Counted from the stretch's first letter, positions 17,482 to 26,938 are shown. The stretch is DNA of 64,000 nucleotides from JAXJSP01 sp036310005 (GCA_036310005.1 JAXJSP010000006.1:13744-77743), one strand, 5' to 3'. Notes: generated by a model from the sequence alone, not told the origin. Numbers and translations: made by a program.

Positions 17482-18186
17482 ATGATTTATGCGGCAGTTC
17501 TTGCGGGCGGTAAAGGTACTCGTATGCAAAATACAGATATTCCGAAACAGTTTCTTGAACTCGGAGATAAGGCAATAATTATTCACACAGTTGAAAAAAT
17601 GCTTATTAATCCTCGTATTGACAAGGTATATATCGGTATTAACAATGACTGGATAGAATATTGTGAAGACCTTGTGCGTAAATCAATTGGTGATAATGAC
17701 AAAGTTATCATTGTACCCGGAGGAAATGACAGAAACGGGACTATTTCGAATGTACTTGATGACATAGAAAGTCGTTTCGGATTAAATGATGACGATATCA
17801 TTTTAACTCACGATGCGGTAAGACCGTTTCTTACACAGCGTATTATTGATGAAAATATTGATGCTGCTTTCAAATACGGAGCGGTTGACACGGTTATACC
17901 GGCGTCTGATACTATTATAAACAGTTTAGATGCACAGACTATTAATTCAGTACCCGACAGGGCGAACTTATATCAGGGACAAACTCCTCAGACATTCAAT
18001 ATTAAACTGTTAAAAGAGTGTATTGCTCTAATTACCGATGAAGAAAGAGAAATTCTGACCGATGCTTGCAAAATTTTCGTATTAAAAGGCAAGCCGGTTC
18101 ATCTGGTATTCGGAGAAGTTTTAAATTTCAAAATTACAACTATCGGTGACTATCAGATGGCGCGTGCTATGATAGCAATTAAATAA
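17482..18186 (+). CDS. tarI: Ribitol-5-phosphate cytidylyltransferase
   Basis: 234 residues of the IspD/TarI fold. N-terminal AAVLAGGKGTRM and PKQFLELG bind CTP; THDAVRPFLT, YQGQTPQTFN and LTDACKI match TarI closely, and the neighbour TarJ settles TarI over IspD. It makes CDP-ribitol from ribitol-5-phosphate and CTP. ATG 17482 follows AGGAGAAG. First gene of a five-gene operon for a ribitol-phosphate polymer. Residual doubt is whether it also serves as the cell's IspD. Confidence 0.9.
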   Translation: MIYAAVLAGGKGTRMQNTDIPKQFLELGDKAIIIHTVEKMLINPRIDKVYIGINNDWIEYCEDLVRKSIGDNDKVIIVPGGNDRNGTISNVLDDIESRFGLNDDDIILTHDAVRPFLTQRIIDENIDAAFKYGAVDTVIPASDTIINSLDAQTINSVPDRANLYQGQTPQTFNIKLLKECIALITDEEREILTDACKIFVLKGKPVHLVFGEVLNFKITTIGDYQMARAMIAIK

Positions 18187-18199
18187 AGGGGTTTTACAT

Positions 18200-19213
18200 T
18201 TGATAAATTATGTTTATCAGTTAATTTCACCACACACAATTACACAAAAATACAGGCCTTTATCTTTAACCGACAAGGTACTTGTAAGACCTGAATACAT
18301 GTCAATATGTCACGCTGACCAAAGATATTTTACAGGCAACCGTGATGCGAATGTACTCAAGAAAAAACTTCCTATGGCTTTAATACACGAGGCTATGGGA
18401 CAAGTTGTTTATGACCCGAGCGGCAAGTTTAAAATCGGGCAAAAAGTTGTTATGATACCGAATATTCCCGGTACTGCGGTCGAAGGCACATATCCCAACT
18501 ACTTACTTGATACAAAATTCCGCTCAAGCGGTGTTGACGGATTTATGTCCGAAATTGTTGAATTAGATTCAAGCCGAGTGCTTGATTGTGATGACATTAA
18601 CCCTGTTTTTGCATCTTTTGTAGAATTTATAAGTGTTGCTTTTCACGCAGTCGACAGATTTGAAAAATCTGCAACAACTTCAAAAGATACTATCGGTGTA
18701 TGGGGAGACGGCGGTCTTGGCTTTTTAGTAAGTTTGGTTCTTAAATATAAGTTTCCTGAATCAAAGATATGTGTTATAGGGCTCGATGAGAGCAAATTGT
18801 CGCGTTTTACTTTCGCTGATTATACCTTTACAACATCTTCCGTTCCCGAAAACTTCAGAGTAAATCACGCGTTTGAATGTTGCGGCGGTGCCGGAAGTTA
18901 TTATGCAATCAATCAAATTATTGATGTAATAAACCCTCAAGGCAATATTATGCTCATGGGTGTTGTTGAAAAAGAGGTTGCGATTAATACAAGAATGGTA
19001 TTAGAGCGCGGACTTACTTTGGTAGGTTCAAGCCGCTCCGACAGGCCTGATTTTGAAGCGGCAGTAGAATTTTTAAGAAACAAGAAAGTATGCGGCCACT
19101 TAAAGCGCATTGTATCCGAAGTTGTTGAAATCAACTGTATTGAAGATATATATAATGCCTTTAACAAAGATTTATCAAACCCGTACAAAACTGTTTTAAA
19201 ATGGAATATTTAA
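18200..19213 (+). CDS. tarJ: Ribulose-5-phosphate reductase
   Basis: 337 residues of the zinc alcohol dehydrogenase family. TTG start behind AAAGGGG. The pattern is TarJ-specific: RPEYMSICHADQRYFTG, LIHEAMGQV, RSSGVDGFM, GVWGDGGLGF (NADPH loop), HAFECCGG and VGSSRSDRPDF. It reduces ribulose-5-phosphate to ribitol-5-phosphate, the substrate of TarI. Lies 13 bases after tarI and 10 before the ABC permease. Confidence 0.93.
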   Translation: MINYVYQLISPHTITQKYRPLSLTDKVLVRPEYMSICHADQRYFTGNRDANVLKKKLPMALIHEAMGQVVYDPSGKFKIGQKVVMIPNIPGTAVEGTYPNYLLDTKFRSSGVDGFMSEIVELDSSRVLDCDDINPVFASFVEFISVAFHAVDRFEKSATTSKDTIGVWGDGGLGFLVSLVLKYKFPESKICVIGLDESKLSRFTFADYTFTTSSVPENFRVNHAFECCGGAGSYYAINQIIDVINPQGNIMLMGVVEKEVAINTRMVLERGLTLVGSSRSDRPDFEAAVEFLRNKKVCGHLKRIVSEVVEINCIEDIYNAFNKDLSNPYKTVLKWNI

Positions 19214-19223
19214 GAGGTGTGAA

Positions 19224-20060
19224 ATGGTTTCTCTTATAAAGATTTTAAAGATAAACTTTACTAACTTTAAACAAATACTGAATATGTCTAAAATGGAATT
19301 GAAAAAGCATTATTCATCCTCTACTTTAGGCAATATATGGGCTTTTATCAAGCCTGCGCTTTTTGTCCTTGTTTACTGGTTCGGTATTGAAGTGGGCTTA
19401 AAGGGTGGCGGAAGCATCAGTTACGAAGGTCCGTACATATTATGGTTACTTGCCGGTATTCTTCCGTGGTTTTTTATATCCGAATGTCTTATACAGGGCG
19501 GAACTTCTATCAGAACACACAGGCATTTAGTAACGAAAATGGTATATCCTGTAAGCACTATACCGACCTTTGTTGAAACATATTTATTCAAGGTACATCT
19601 GGTACTTGTCGGCATTACAACTTTTATATTTATTGTTACGGGCAACTTCCCTATCTCGGGATTTTATTTTGTACAAATTCTATACGGATTTATATGCTTA
19701 TTCTTGCTGATGTGGGTAATTGATTTGCTCATGTCTGCGTTGGTAGTAGTCAGCCGAGATTTTGAATATTTACTTAAATCGGTAACAACTATTTTGTTCT
19801 GGTTATCGCCTATTTTGTGGGACGAGTCAAGGCTTGCAAGTTTAAATTCCGGCTCACTTTCAAACATTGTTTATTTTATAGTAAAATTAAACCCCATAAC
19901 CTATGTAGGAAACATATACAGGTATGCATTTTTAGGCACTGACTGGTTCTTTACACACCCGTTGCAGATACTTTGTTTCTGGCTTGAAATTATTGTTCTG
20001 GCTGTAATAGGAAGTTTTATCTTCAAACGCTTAGAGCCTGAATTTGCCGATATTCTTTAA
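19224..20060 (+). CDS. tarG: Teichoic acid/polysaccharide ABC exporter permease
   Basis: 278 residues with about six membrane segments. N-terminal amphipathic part MSKMELKKHYSSSTLGNIW is followed by ABC2-type helices, including FIKPALFVLVYWFGIEVG and WLLAGILPWFF. It is of the TagG/Wzm type that exports undecaprenyl-linked polymer. ATG 19224 follows AAGAGGTG. Its partner ATPase is next, 12 bases on. Confidence 0.88.
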   Translation: MVSLIKILKINFTNFKQILNMSKMELKKHYSSSTLGNIWAFIKPALFVLVYWFGIEVGLKGGGSISYEGPYILWLLAGILPWFFISECLIQGGTSIRTHRHLVTKMVYPVSTIPTFVETYLFKVHLVLVGITTFIFIVTGNFPISGFYFVQILYGFICLFLLMWVIDLLMSALVVVSRDFEYLLKSVTTILFWLSPILWDESRLASLNSGSLSNIVYFIVKLNPITYVGNIYRYAFLGTDWFFTHPLQILCFWLEIIVLAVIGSFIFKRLEPEFADIL

Positions 20061-20072
20061 GGGGTGATATTT

Positions 20073-21269
20073 ATGGAAAATGCAATTACAATAAAAAACC
20101 TGAAAAAAGAATATAAACTTTATTCTTCACCGTTGCTTAGAATATTTGACGCGGTATTCAAAACAAAGCACTATAAAAAATTCACTGCACTTGACGGGCT
20201 CACTCTTGATATACCTAAGGGTGAAGTTGTAGGAATACTCGGTAAAAACGGTTCGGGCAAATCTACTTTGCTTAAAATCATAACCGGAGTTACAAAGCCG
20301 ACTTCAGGCGAAGTTATGCACGAAGGCAGAATTGCTGCGATGCTTGAATTGACTTCCGGCTTTGATTTAGAACTTACAGGAATTGAAAACATCTATTTAA
20401 AGGCGATATCAATGGGAATTAAAAAAGAGGATATTGAGTCTAAAATAGATGATATTATTGAGTTTGCCGATATCGGAAAGCACATTTACGAGCCTGTGCG
20501 CACTTACTCAAGCGGTATGAAATCAAGGCTCGGTTTTGCAGTCAGTGTCAACATTGACCCGGATATTTTAGTAGTTGATGAGGTACTCAGTGTCGGCGAT
20601 GATATATTCAGGCTTAAGTGTATTGAAAAGATGAAAGAGTTCAGGCAAAAAGGAAAAACTATTTTATTTGTCAGTCACTCTCTTTTCACCGTTAAATCTT
20701 TTTGCAATTTAGGTATGTGGATAAAAGACGGAAAACTTATGGAATACGGTGATTTAGGGCCTGTAATACTTAAATATGAGAATTATTTAAAAGAGGAAAA
20801 GAAAAAGGTAGTCAAGGAAAACAAAGCAAAGCATCTTGATATACCTGTTGACAAAAGTGATTATATTACTTACAAAGATTTTAAAATGTACAATAATTCC
20901 GGTGAAGAAACCGATACTTTTTCCGCCGGTGAGGACATTAACATCAGTTTTACTTACAACATTAAAAGGGCTATTGAGTCACTTAATTTTTCTTTTACAA
21001 TCAGAAATTCTGCTCAAGATGTTATATTTATGTCATCAAAGCGTGCTCAGGACCGCTTTATTGACGGAAGCGTAGGCAGTCACACATTACAGTATAAAAT
21101 CAAGAACTTAAACTTAATTGACGGAACTTATCATTTATCGGGCGAATTATTGGACAATGACTCGCAGTTTTACAGAGGTTATGCAAACAAAGTACCTTTT
21201 ACAATACTTCAGGAAGATTACAAAGGCACCGGTACTGTCTATTTTGATGTTGAATATAAAAACGATTGA
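20073..21269 (+). CDS. tarH: Teichoic acid/polysaccharide ABC exporter ATPase with Wzt-type C-terminal domain
   Basis: 398 residues. Residues 1-240 are the ATPase: GILGKNGSGKSTLL (Walker A), YSSGMKSRLGFAV (signature), ILVVDEVLSVGD (Walker B) and VSHS (switch His). The C-terminal ~150 residues are a beta-rich domain (FSAGEDINISFTY, RFIDGSVGSHTLQ) like the Wzt carbohydrate-recognition domain, which suggests it reads the finished polymer. I choose ATG 20073 behind AAGGGGTG; a GTG at 20064 in frame would overlap that site. Confidence 0.9.
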   Translation: MENAITIKNLKKEYKLYSSPLLRIFDAVFKTKHYKKFTALDGLTLDIPKGEVVGILGKNGSGKSTLLKIITGVTKPTSGEVMHEGRIAAMLELTSGFDLELTGIENIYLKAISMGIKKEDIESKIDDIIEFADIGKHIYEPVRTYSSGMKSRLGFAVSVNIDPDILVVDEVLSVGDDIFRLKCIEKMKEFRQKGKTILFVSHSLFTVKSFCNLGMWIKDGKLMEYGDLGPVILKYENYLKEEKKKVVKENKAKHLDIPVDKSDYITYKDFKMYNNSGEETDTFSAGEDINISFTYNIKRAIESLNFSFTIRNSAQDVIFMSSKRAQDRFIDGSVGSHTLQYKIKNLNLIDGTYHLSGELLDNDSQFYRGYANKVPFTILQEDYKGTGTVYFDVEYKND

Positions 21270-21283
21270 TTTCGAGGTATAAA

Positions 21284-22789
21284 ATGACAAAACCTGTTGT
21301 TACAAAGGCTTATTTTGAGCGAGCGCAATTTATTATTGAGGGCACTGGTGAATTGAATGAGGCACCGTCAATAGTATATAAAGGTCTTGAAGTCAAGCCT
21401 TCATATTTTAAAAGTGATGAACTCGGCTTTAAAATTGAATATGATATGATTTGCGGCAACAATCATTATCCGCTTGATAGCGGTGTCTGGGTTTTAGATT
21501 TAAGCGCAGACTTCTCCCCTGTCAGTGCAAATTACAGCATAGACAATATCTGTTATAAATTAAAAGTAAAAGCAGAAGATAAGATTTACATTACGTCGCA
21601 TTATAACAAAAACACATTAAAGGGTGTCAAGAGGTTAATTAACTTCATTTTAAGTCTTGGCGAGAAAGCAATTACATTAGCAATCAGATGTGTTTACAAC
21701 ATATCTTATGCATTTAATAAAAAAGGCAATATCGTTTTGTTCACATCGGAGTCAAGGAATACACCCGGCGGTAATATGGCTTATGTAATTGAAAAAGCGC
21801 ATCAGTTAGAAATTGACAAAAAGTATGACTTCAAATACAGTCTGATTGATAAAAAAGACTGCAACGAAGTTAAATACGCATTATTTTTAATAAAGACCGC
21901 TTACATGCTCGGCAAAGCAAAAACAGTAATTATTGACGATTATCATCCGCTTATTTACAGAGTGAACTTTAAAAAAGATGTAAAGGTTGTACAGTTATGG
22001 CACGCGTGCGGTAATTTCAAGGCGGTCGGATATGCGCGTTGCGGTAAAGACGGGGCGCCGAATATATCTAAAAACGCACATAAAAATTACACTCACGCTA
22101 TTGTAAGCGGTGAGGGTGTGCGAAGAAGTTATGCGGAAGCGTTCGGCATTGACGTTAATAATGTATATGCTTGCGGAGTACCGCGAACAGACACACTTTT
22201 TTCTGATACATATAAAAGTGATGCTTTAAAAGAAATTGATGCAAAATATCCTCAATTTAAGGGCAAGAGTAAAATATTATTTGCACCTACTTTCAGGGGA
22301 AACGGAAAAAAGAGCGCTTATTATCCTGTTGATAAAATTGACCTTGATAAACTTGAAAAACTGTGCAGGGCAACAAACAGGGCAGTATTTTTCAAGATGC
22401 ATCCCTTTGTCAAAGACAAAATAGAGATTAAAAAAGAGCAAGAGGACATATTTGTTGATGCGACTTCATATCCTGACATCAATAAAATGATTGCTTGCAG
22501 CGAAGTGCTTATAACAGACTATTCTTCTTCAATTTATGAAGCGGCTCTTTTAAAGACACCTATGATGTTTTATGTATTTGACCTTGATGAATACACATCT
22601 TCAAGAGCATTTTTCAAGCCTTTTAACGAATACTTATCGGGCAAAGTTGTGTATAATTTTGATGAACTTACAGATGCGATTAATGATCAAGATTATGAAA
22701 CTGAAAAAATCGAGGCTTTAATCAACAGCGCAGTTGAAAAATGCGACGGTAATGCAACTAAACGGGTTGTAGATTTAATATTTGATTAA
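21284..22789 (+). CDS. Poly(ribitol/glycerol phosphate) polymerase, TagF/TarL family
   Basis: 501 residues. The N-terminal ~150 residues are variable and probably bind membrane or acceptor. The C-terminal ~350 hold the polyol-phosphate transferase domain: IVLFTSESRNTPGGN, LWHACGNFKAVG, GVPRTDTLF, ILFAPTFRGNG, FFKMHPFVK and the strongly conserved ITDYSSSIYEAAL. With TarI and TarJ beside it, CDP-ribitol is the probable donor. Only one polymerase/primase-type gene is present, so priming steps must be encoded elsewhere. ATG 21284 follows CGAGGT; a TTG 18 bases upstream is less likely. Confidence 0.87.
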   Translation: MTKPVVTKAYFERAQFIIEGTGELNEAPSIVYKGLEVKPSYFKSDELGFKIEYDMICGNNHYPLDSGVWVLDLSADFSPVSANYSIDNICYKLKVKAEDKIYITSHYNKNTLKGVKRLINFILSLGEKAITLAIRCVYNISYAFNKKGNIVLFTSESRNTPGGNMAYVIEKAHQLEIDKKYDFKYSLIDKKDCNEVKYALFLIKTAYMLGKAKTVIIDDYHPLIYRVNFKKDVKVVQLWHACGNFKAVGYARCGKDGAPNISKNAHKNYTHAIVSGEGVRRSYAEAFGIDVNNVYACGVPRTDTLFSDTYKSDALKEIDAKYPQFKGKSKILFAPTFRGNGKKSAYYPVDKIDLDKLEKLCRATNRAVFFKMHPFVKDKIEIKKEQEDIFVDATSYPDINKMIACSEVLITDYSSSIYEAALLKTPMMFYVFDLDEYTSSRAFFKPFNEYLSGKVVYNFDELTDAINDQDYETEKIEALINSAVEKCDGNATKRVVDLIFD

Positions 22790-22842
22790 TCTTAAAAAAG
22801 CAGTTAAAACATCTATATAAAACTAAATAAACTTACAAAACA

Positions 22843-22880
22843 ATATGCACCGCCAAAAAACTTTGGCGGTGCATATTTTA
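22843..22880. terminator. Bidirectional terminator between the tar operon and oadB
   Basis: ATATGCACCGCCAAA (22843-22857), short loop, TTTGGCGGTGCATAT (22862-22876), T tract on plus. The same stem faces the converging oadB gene, which stops at 22895. Confidence 0.88.
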
Positions 22881-22894
22881 TTAACATTATTTAA

Positions 22895-24136
22895 TTATGC
22901 TAACATTTGAATTAAGATACCTGCAGCGACTGCAGAGCCGATAACGCCTGCGACATTCGGTCCCATAGCATGCATTAAAAGGAAGTTGCCGGGGTCCTCG
23001 TCTGCGCCGACCTTTTGAGATACTCTTGCAGCCATAGGAACTGCGGAAACACCGGCAGAGCCGATAAGCGGGTTAACTTTACCTTTTGTTACAACATACA
23101 TAACCTTACCTAAAAGAACGCCGCCTGCAGTACCTAAAGCGAATGCGACAAGTCCCATCGCAACGATACCGAGTGTTTGCAAGTTTAAGAAGGATGCTCC
23201 GTTAGTTGTAGCGCCTACTGTAATTCCGAGGAATATAGTAACAATGTTCATAAGTTCATTCTGAGCGGTTTTAGTAATTCTGTCTACTACTCCGCTTTCT
23301 TTCATTAAGTTACCAAGCATAAGCATTCCGACTAATGTAGCGGCATCGGGTAAAATTAACGATACAACTATTGTTACCAAGACAGGGAAAATCATCTTTT
23401 CGAGTTTTGAAACAGGTCTTAACTGTCCCATTTTTACCCGTCTTTCTTTTTTAGTTGTTAATGCTTTCATAATAGGCGGTTGAATTACAGGTATCAAAGC
23501 CATATATGAATATGCGGCAACTGCAATCGGGCCTAACAATTCCGGAGCCAACTTACTTGTTACAAATATAGCAGTCGGTCCGTCGGCGCCGCCGATAATA
23601 CCTATTGCTCCTGCCTGTGCGGGAGTAAACAAGTCACCCATCAAAAGTGAGCCTATAAAGGCGAGGAATATGCCGACCTGTGCTGCTGCGCCGAGCAAGA
23701 AACTTTTCGGATTTGCAATAAGCGGTCCAAAGTCAGTCATACAACCGATACCGAGGAAAATAAGCGGCGGATAAATACCGAGTTTAACACCAAGATAAAG
23801 GATATCTAACAGTCCGCCATGTTGCAATACAGCGCCCGCGAGCAAGTGAAACCCTGTTTCATCTTGTGTCCAATAGGCAGAGTTTAGCGCTCCGTCAATA
23901 GTAGTCTGCCATATTTCGGGGTGATAGAGTCCGGCGCCCGGTAAATTTGCAAGCAACATACCAAAGGCTATCGGTAATAACAAGAGCGGTTCAAACTTGA
24001 ATTTAATTGCAAGTACCAACAAAAAGCAAGAAAAAGCTATCATTACAAGATTTTTCCAACCATCTGATTCAAAAAAACCTACAAATCCGGAATTATTAAT
24101 AATTCCTTGTACTGTTTGCCAAATTGATTCTAACAT
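22895..24136 (-). CDS. oadB: Sodium-pumping decarboxylase beta subunit
   Basis: 413 residues, polytopic. Family motifs include FLGIGCMTDFGPLIANPKS, the functional IGGADGPTAIFVTSKLAP, PPIMKALTTKKER and the C-terminal HAMGPNVAGVIGSAVAAG. The beta subunit decarboxylates carboxybiotin and pumps Na+ outward. Oxaloacetate, methylmalonyl-CoA and glutaconyl-CoA decarboxylases share this subunit, so the substrate cannot be named. No carboxyltransferase or biotin carrier gene lies in the window. It is the last gene of a four-gene run after galK, galT and oadG with 13- to 15-base gaps. Confidence 0.92.
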   Translation of the reverse strand: MLESIWQTVQGIINNSGFVGFFESDGWKNLVMIAFSCFLLVLAIKFKFEPLLLLPIAFGMLLANLPGAGLYHPEIWQTTIDGALNSAYWTQDETGFHLLAGAVLQHGGLLDILYLGVKLGIYPPLIFLGIGCMTDFGPLIANPKSFLLGAAAQVGIFLAFIGSLLMGDLFTPAQAGAIGIIGGADGPTAIFVTSKLAPELLGPIAVAAYSYMALIPVIQPPIMKALTTKKERRVKMGQLRPVSKLEKMIFPVLVTIVVSLILPDAATLVGMLMLGNLMKESGVVDRITKTAQNELMNIVTIFLGITVGATTNGASFLNLQTLGIVAMGLVAFALGTAGGVLLGKVMYVVTKGKVNPLIGSAGVSAVPMAARVSQKVGADEDPGNFLLMHAMGPNVAGVIGSAVAAGILIQMLA

Positions 24137-24149
24137 ATCTCACAGCCCT

Positions 24150-24554
24150 CTAAAAAGCTCTGATGTTATCAACAATACCGGCTTGTGCCCACGCACTTCT
24201 GCCGACATTGGAACTTGGCTTAATATTTTTTATAACAGCTCGTTTACCGCTGCCGCTATACATAGCATCAACAGCGGCTGCAATTACAGCAATAATTTCA
24301 TCTTCACAACTTTGTACATTATCAGTCGGTGCAGTTGCCTTTACAGGTGCAGTTGCTTTTACTGGTTCTGCTGTTTCCTTTTTGCTTTTCTGCTTACCGG
24401 CATTATTTATTGCACTCATAATTTTGCCGAAAACAGCAATTATAATTACAAGTATTACAAGCATTGATGCCACAATAAGAATACCTGCGGTCGGAATGAT
24501 TGTAATTAGTTCGGAAAGCGAACTGCTACCATCAAACATAGCTAAAAAATTCAT
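24150..24554 (-). CDS. oadG: OadG-type decarboxylase gamma subunit
   Basis: 134 residues. One membrane helix (about 18-43: IIPTAGILIVASMLVILVI and on) follows a short outer part. A Lys/Ala/Pro/Thr linker with two copies of VKATAP comes next, and the C-terminal segment EDEIIAVIAAAVDAM is the family's conserved tail. It would anchor the alpha subunit to OadB and help assembly. It sits directly between galT and oadB. Confidence 0.82.
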   Translation of the reverse strand: MNFLAMFDGSSSLSELITIIPTAGILIVASMLVILVIIIAVFGKIMSAINNAGKQKSKKETAEPVKATAPVKATAPTDNVQSCEDEIIAVIAAAVDAMYSGSGKRAVIKNIKPSSNVGRSAWAQAGIVDNIRAF

Positions 24555-24567
24555 TTAAATTATCTCC

Positions 24568-25539
24568 TTAAAGTTTTGATTTAAAGCGTTCTAACGCTTC
24601 TCTTAATTCCTGTGCTTTTTCTTCAGGGGCAGTCGGATTACAATGAGCCCATGCACCTGTCTCACTTGATGCGTTAAATTTAACAGCAGTTGCCGAACGC
24701 ATCGGTGGGAAAAATTCAATATGAAAATGATAGTATTCAGAGTTATCTTCGCCATTTATCGGCGCATTATGCATACACATCATATACGGGAACTTAAATC
24801 CGAACAATGAATCAAGTGTTCCTGTTGTTAATTTGAGTGCCTCTGCTAATGCAACTTTTTCTTCATTTGTAAACTGTGTAATATGTCCTACATGGCGCTT
24901 TGACATAATATACATACCGTACGGGTATTCGCAGAAGAAAGGCAAAAATACTACAAAATGGTCGTTTTCAAACACAATTCTGTCTTTAGCTTTTAATTCC
25001 TGGTCTTTCATTTCACAAAATAGGCATTTTCCGTTTTCTTCGTGATACTCTTTTGCCGACTCAACTTCAAGCTGAAGTTTTTTAGGAACTACCGAGTAAC
25101 CGTAAATCTGTCCGTGCGGATGCGGTTGAGATACGCCGACCAACTCGCCTCTGTTTTCAAAGATGAAAACATACTTAATTTTTTCGTCCTGAGAAATTGC
25201 CTCATATCTTTCACACCATAAGTCAACTAATTTTGAAATATGCTCTAAAGATAATTCGGGCAAAGTAATTGTGTGATGTGATGAATACAAAATTACTTCG
25301 CATTTTCCGTATGACGGTTTTACTTTAAAAAATTCGTTTGCAACATCGTCCGGTTCAGGCGGGTTTTGAGAAAGAGCCGGCCAATCGTTGTCGTATTTTA
25401 AAACATCAAATTCATCCGGAACTTTTCCCGAACCAGGGCAAAACGGACAATAATCTTTTGGCATATTAGGTCTGTTTTGTCTGTTTGACGCAATCATAAC
25501 CCAGTCTTTAATTAACGGATGATATCTTAATTCTGCCAT
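24568..25539 (-). CDS. galT: Galactose-1-phosphate uridylyltransferase
   Basis: 323 residues. Markers: N-terminal LRYHPLIKDWVMIASNRQNRP, CPFCPG (first Cys pair), FENRGELVGVSQPHPHGQIYG with the catalytic His of HPHGQ, CLFCEM (second Cys pair), and HFHIEFFPP near the end. It swaps UDP between glucose and galactose in the Leloir pathway. Preceded by galK 15 bases upstream and followed by oadG. galE is not in the window. Confidence 0.95.
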   Translation of the reverse strand: MAELRYHPLIKDWVMIASNRQNRPNMPKDYCPFCPGSGKVPDEFDVLKYDNDWPALSQNPPEPDDVANEFFKVKPSYGKCEVILYSSHHTITLPELSLEHISKLVDLWCERYEAISQDEKIKYVFIFENRGELVGVSQPHPHGQIYGYSVVPKKLQLEVESAKEYHEENGKCLFCEMKDQELKAKDRIVFENDHFVVFLPFFCEYPYGMYIMSKRHVGHITQFTNEEKVALAEALKLTTGTLDSLFGFKFPYMMCMHNAPINGEDNSEYYHFHIEFFPPMRSATAVKFNASSETGAWAHCNPTAPEEKAQELREALERFKSKL

Positions 25540-25554
25540 TATAAATCGCCTCGC

Positions 25555-26826
25555 TTAATTAATTTTTATACCGCCTACAGGACGGATATCAAGAACATAG
25601 CAACTTCCCTCACCGAATATTGCTTCTATTCTGTTTTTATATGTATCAAGTAAATCGTTTGGCACAAAAGCCTGGATAGTACCGGCAAATCCGCCTCCGT
25701 GAACTCTGTAAGCACCCCTGTCTTGTAAAATATCTTGCGTTAATGCCAGAGCAAGACTTAAACCTTGCTCATTAACATTTGACGGAGAATAAACATTCTG
25801 AAGTTTCATAAACGATGAAAATCCCGACTGTTTTACTATATTTAAAAACTCATCGAAATTGCCTGCCTTTAAAGCCTCTTTTTCGTCCTGTGCGCGTTTG
25901 TTTTCTTCAAAGAAATGCAAAGAACGCAAAACTGCTCTGTCGCCGAATTTTTCTCTTAAAACAGGAATTTCTTTATAAAACAAGTTTGTATCAACCTGTC
26001 TTAAATAATCTTTGCCGAAGTATTCGGCAACCTGTTTCATTTCGACCGGAACTGCTGCATAATCGGCAGTTAAATCTGCGTGACTTCCGTGTGTATTAAC
26101 AATACAAAGCGAATGATTTTGTTTTTCCAAGTTAAAATCGACCTTTTCGATAACAGGGTTTTCTTTATCGCCAAAGTCAATTGCTGTAAACCCGCCGACT
26201 GAACTTGCCATCTGGTCCATAAGTCCGCTCGGTTTACCGAAAAATACATTTTCCGCATACTGTGCACATTTAGCAATTGTAACAGCATCAATCGTTCCGT
26301 CATTGTAGATATAAGAAATAATATTACCGATAAGCACTTCAAACGCAGCAGATGATGAAAGTCCGCTTCCCTTTAATACATTACTTGTGGTATAAGCATC
26401 AAATCCGCCGACTTTATATCCGAGTTCGCTGAGCCTTGCACACATACCGCGAATAAGTGAGGCCGCTTTTTCTTTTTCTGATTCTATCGGAGTCAGAGTG
26501 TCAAGATTAACAGTATCCATATCAAACCCTTTACTCTTAACTCTGACAATGTTGTTATCGGTAGCAGATGCTACAGCAATAACATCCAAATTTACACTGC
26601 CCGCAAGCACGCAGCCGAGTTGATGGTCTGTATGATTACCGCCGACTTCTGTTCGTCCCGGTGCAGAATATAAATCGACTTCTCTTTGCTCTCCGAATAT
26701 ATTGGCAAACTCATCGCAGGACTCTGCATATCTTTTAACCGAACTTTCAACATCGGAATAAAGCAACTCAAATCTATCGTCAAATTCTCCGGATAAAATC
26801 TGCTGCTTAATCAAACTTAACTTCAT
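25555..26826 (-). CDS. galK: Galactokinase
   Basis: 423 residues. GHMP-kinase motifs: APGRTEVGGNHTDHQLG (motif 1, in the Firmicute variant), GSGLSSSAAFEV (motif 2, phosphate loop) and HGGGFAGTIQAF (motif 3). It phosphorylates galactose at C1. Start behind AAGGAGAG. First gene of the galK-galT-oadG-oadB unit and divergent from an AraC regulator, which is its likely activator. Confidence 0.95.
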   Translation of the reverse strand: MKLSLIKQQILSGEFDDRFELLYSDVESSVKRYAESCDEFANIFGEQREVDLYSAPGRTEVGGNHTDHQLGCVLAGSVNLDVIAVASATDNNIVRVKSKGFDMDTVNLDTLTPIESEKEKAASLIRGMCARLSELGYKVGGFDAYTTSNVLKGSGLSSSAAFEVLIGNIISYIYNDGTIDAVTIAKCAQYAENVFFGKPSGLMDQMASSVGGFTAIDFGDKENPVIEKVDFNLEKQNHSLCIVNTHGSHADLTADYAAVPVEMKQVAEYFGKDYLRQVDTNLFYKEIPVLREKFGDRAVLRSLHFFEENKRAQDEKEALKAGNFDEFLNIVKQSGFSSFMKLQNVYSPSNVNEQGLSLALALTQDILQDRGAYRVHGGGFAGTIQAFVPNDLLDTYKNRIEAIFGEGSCYVLDIRPVGGIKIN

Positions 26827-26899
26827 AAAGCGACTCTCCTTTTAATTTTTAAAAAATTCACAATATTTGCCTATGCTAATCATACCATAAAAAGACAGT

Positions 26900-26929
26900 T
26901 TTTCACACATTATATTTTCTCACAATTAT
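26900..26929. promoter_or_regulatory. Candidate AraC-type direct-repeat operator
   Basis: TTTTCACACATTAT (26900-26913) is followed one base later by TTTTCTCACAATTAT (26915-26929). The tandem near-repeat lies in the galK-araC gap, between both promoters, as expected for an AraC-family site. The galK -10 box is probably TATAAT or TATGAT just inside (26879-26916), without a good -35, in keeping with an activated promoter. Confidence 0.45.
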
Positions 26930-26938
26930 GGATTTTTG

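Noticed and set aside
17482..18186. IspD (isoprenoid) as the main identity of the cytidylyltransferase
   Set aside because: The immediate TarJ partner, teichoic acid exporter genes and motif wording favour TarI; dual use cannot be excluded.
23997..24558. Plus-strand frames opposite oadB and oadG
   Set aside because: They have low-complexity composition and lie antisense to well-conserved membrane proteins.
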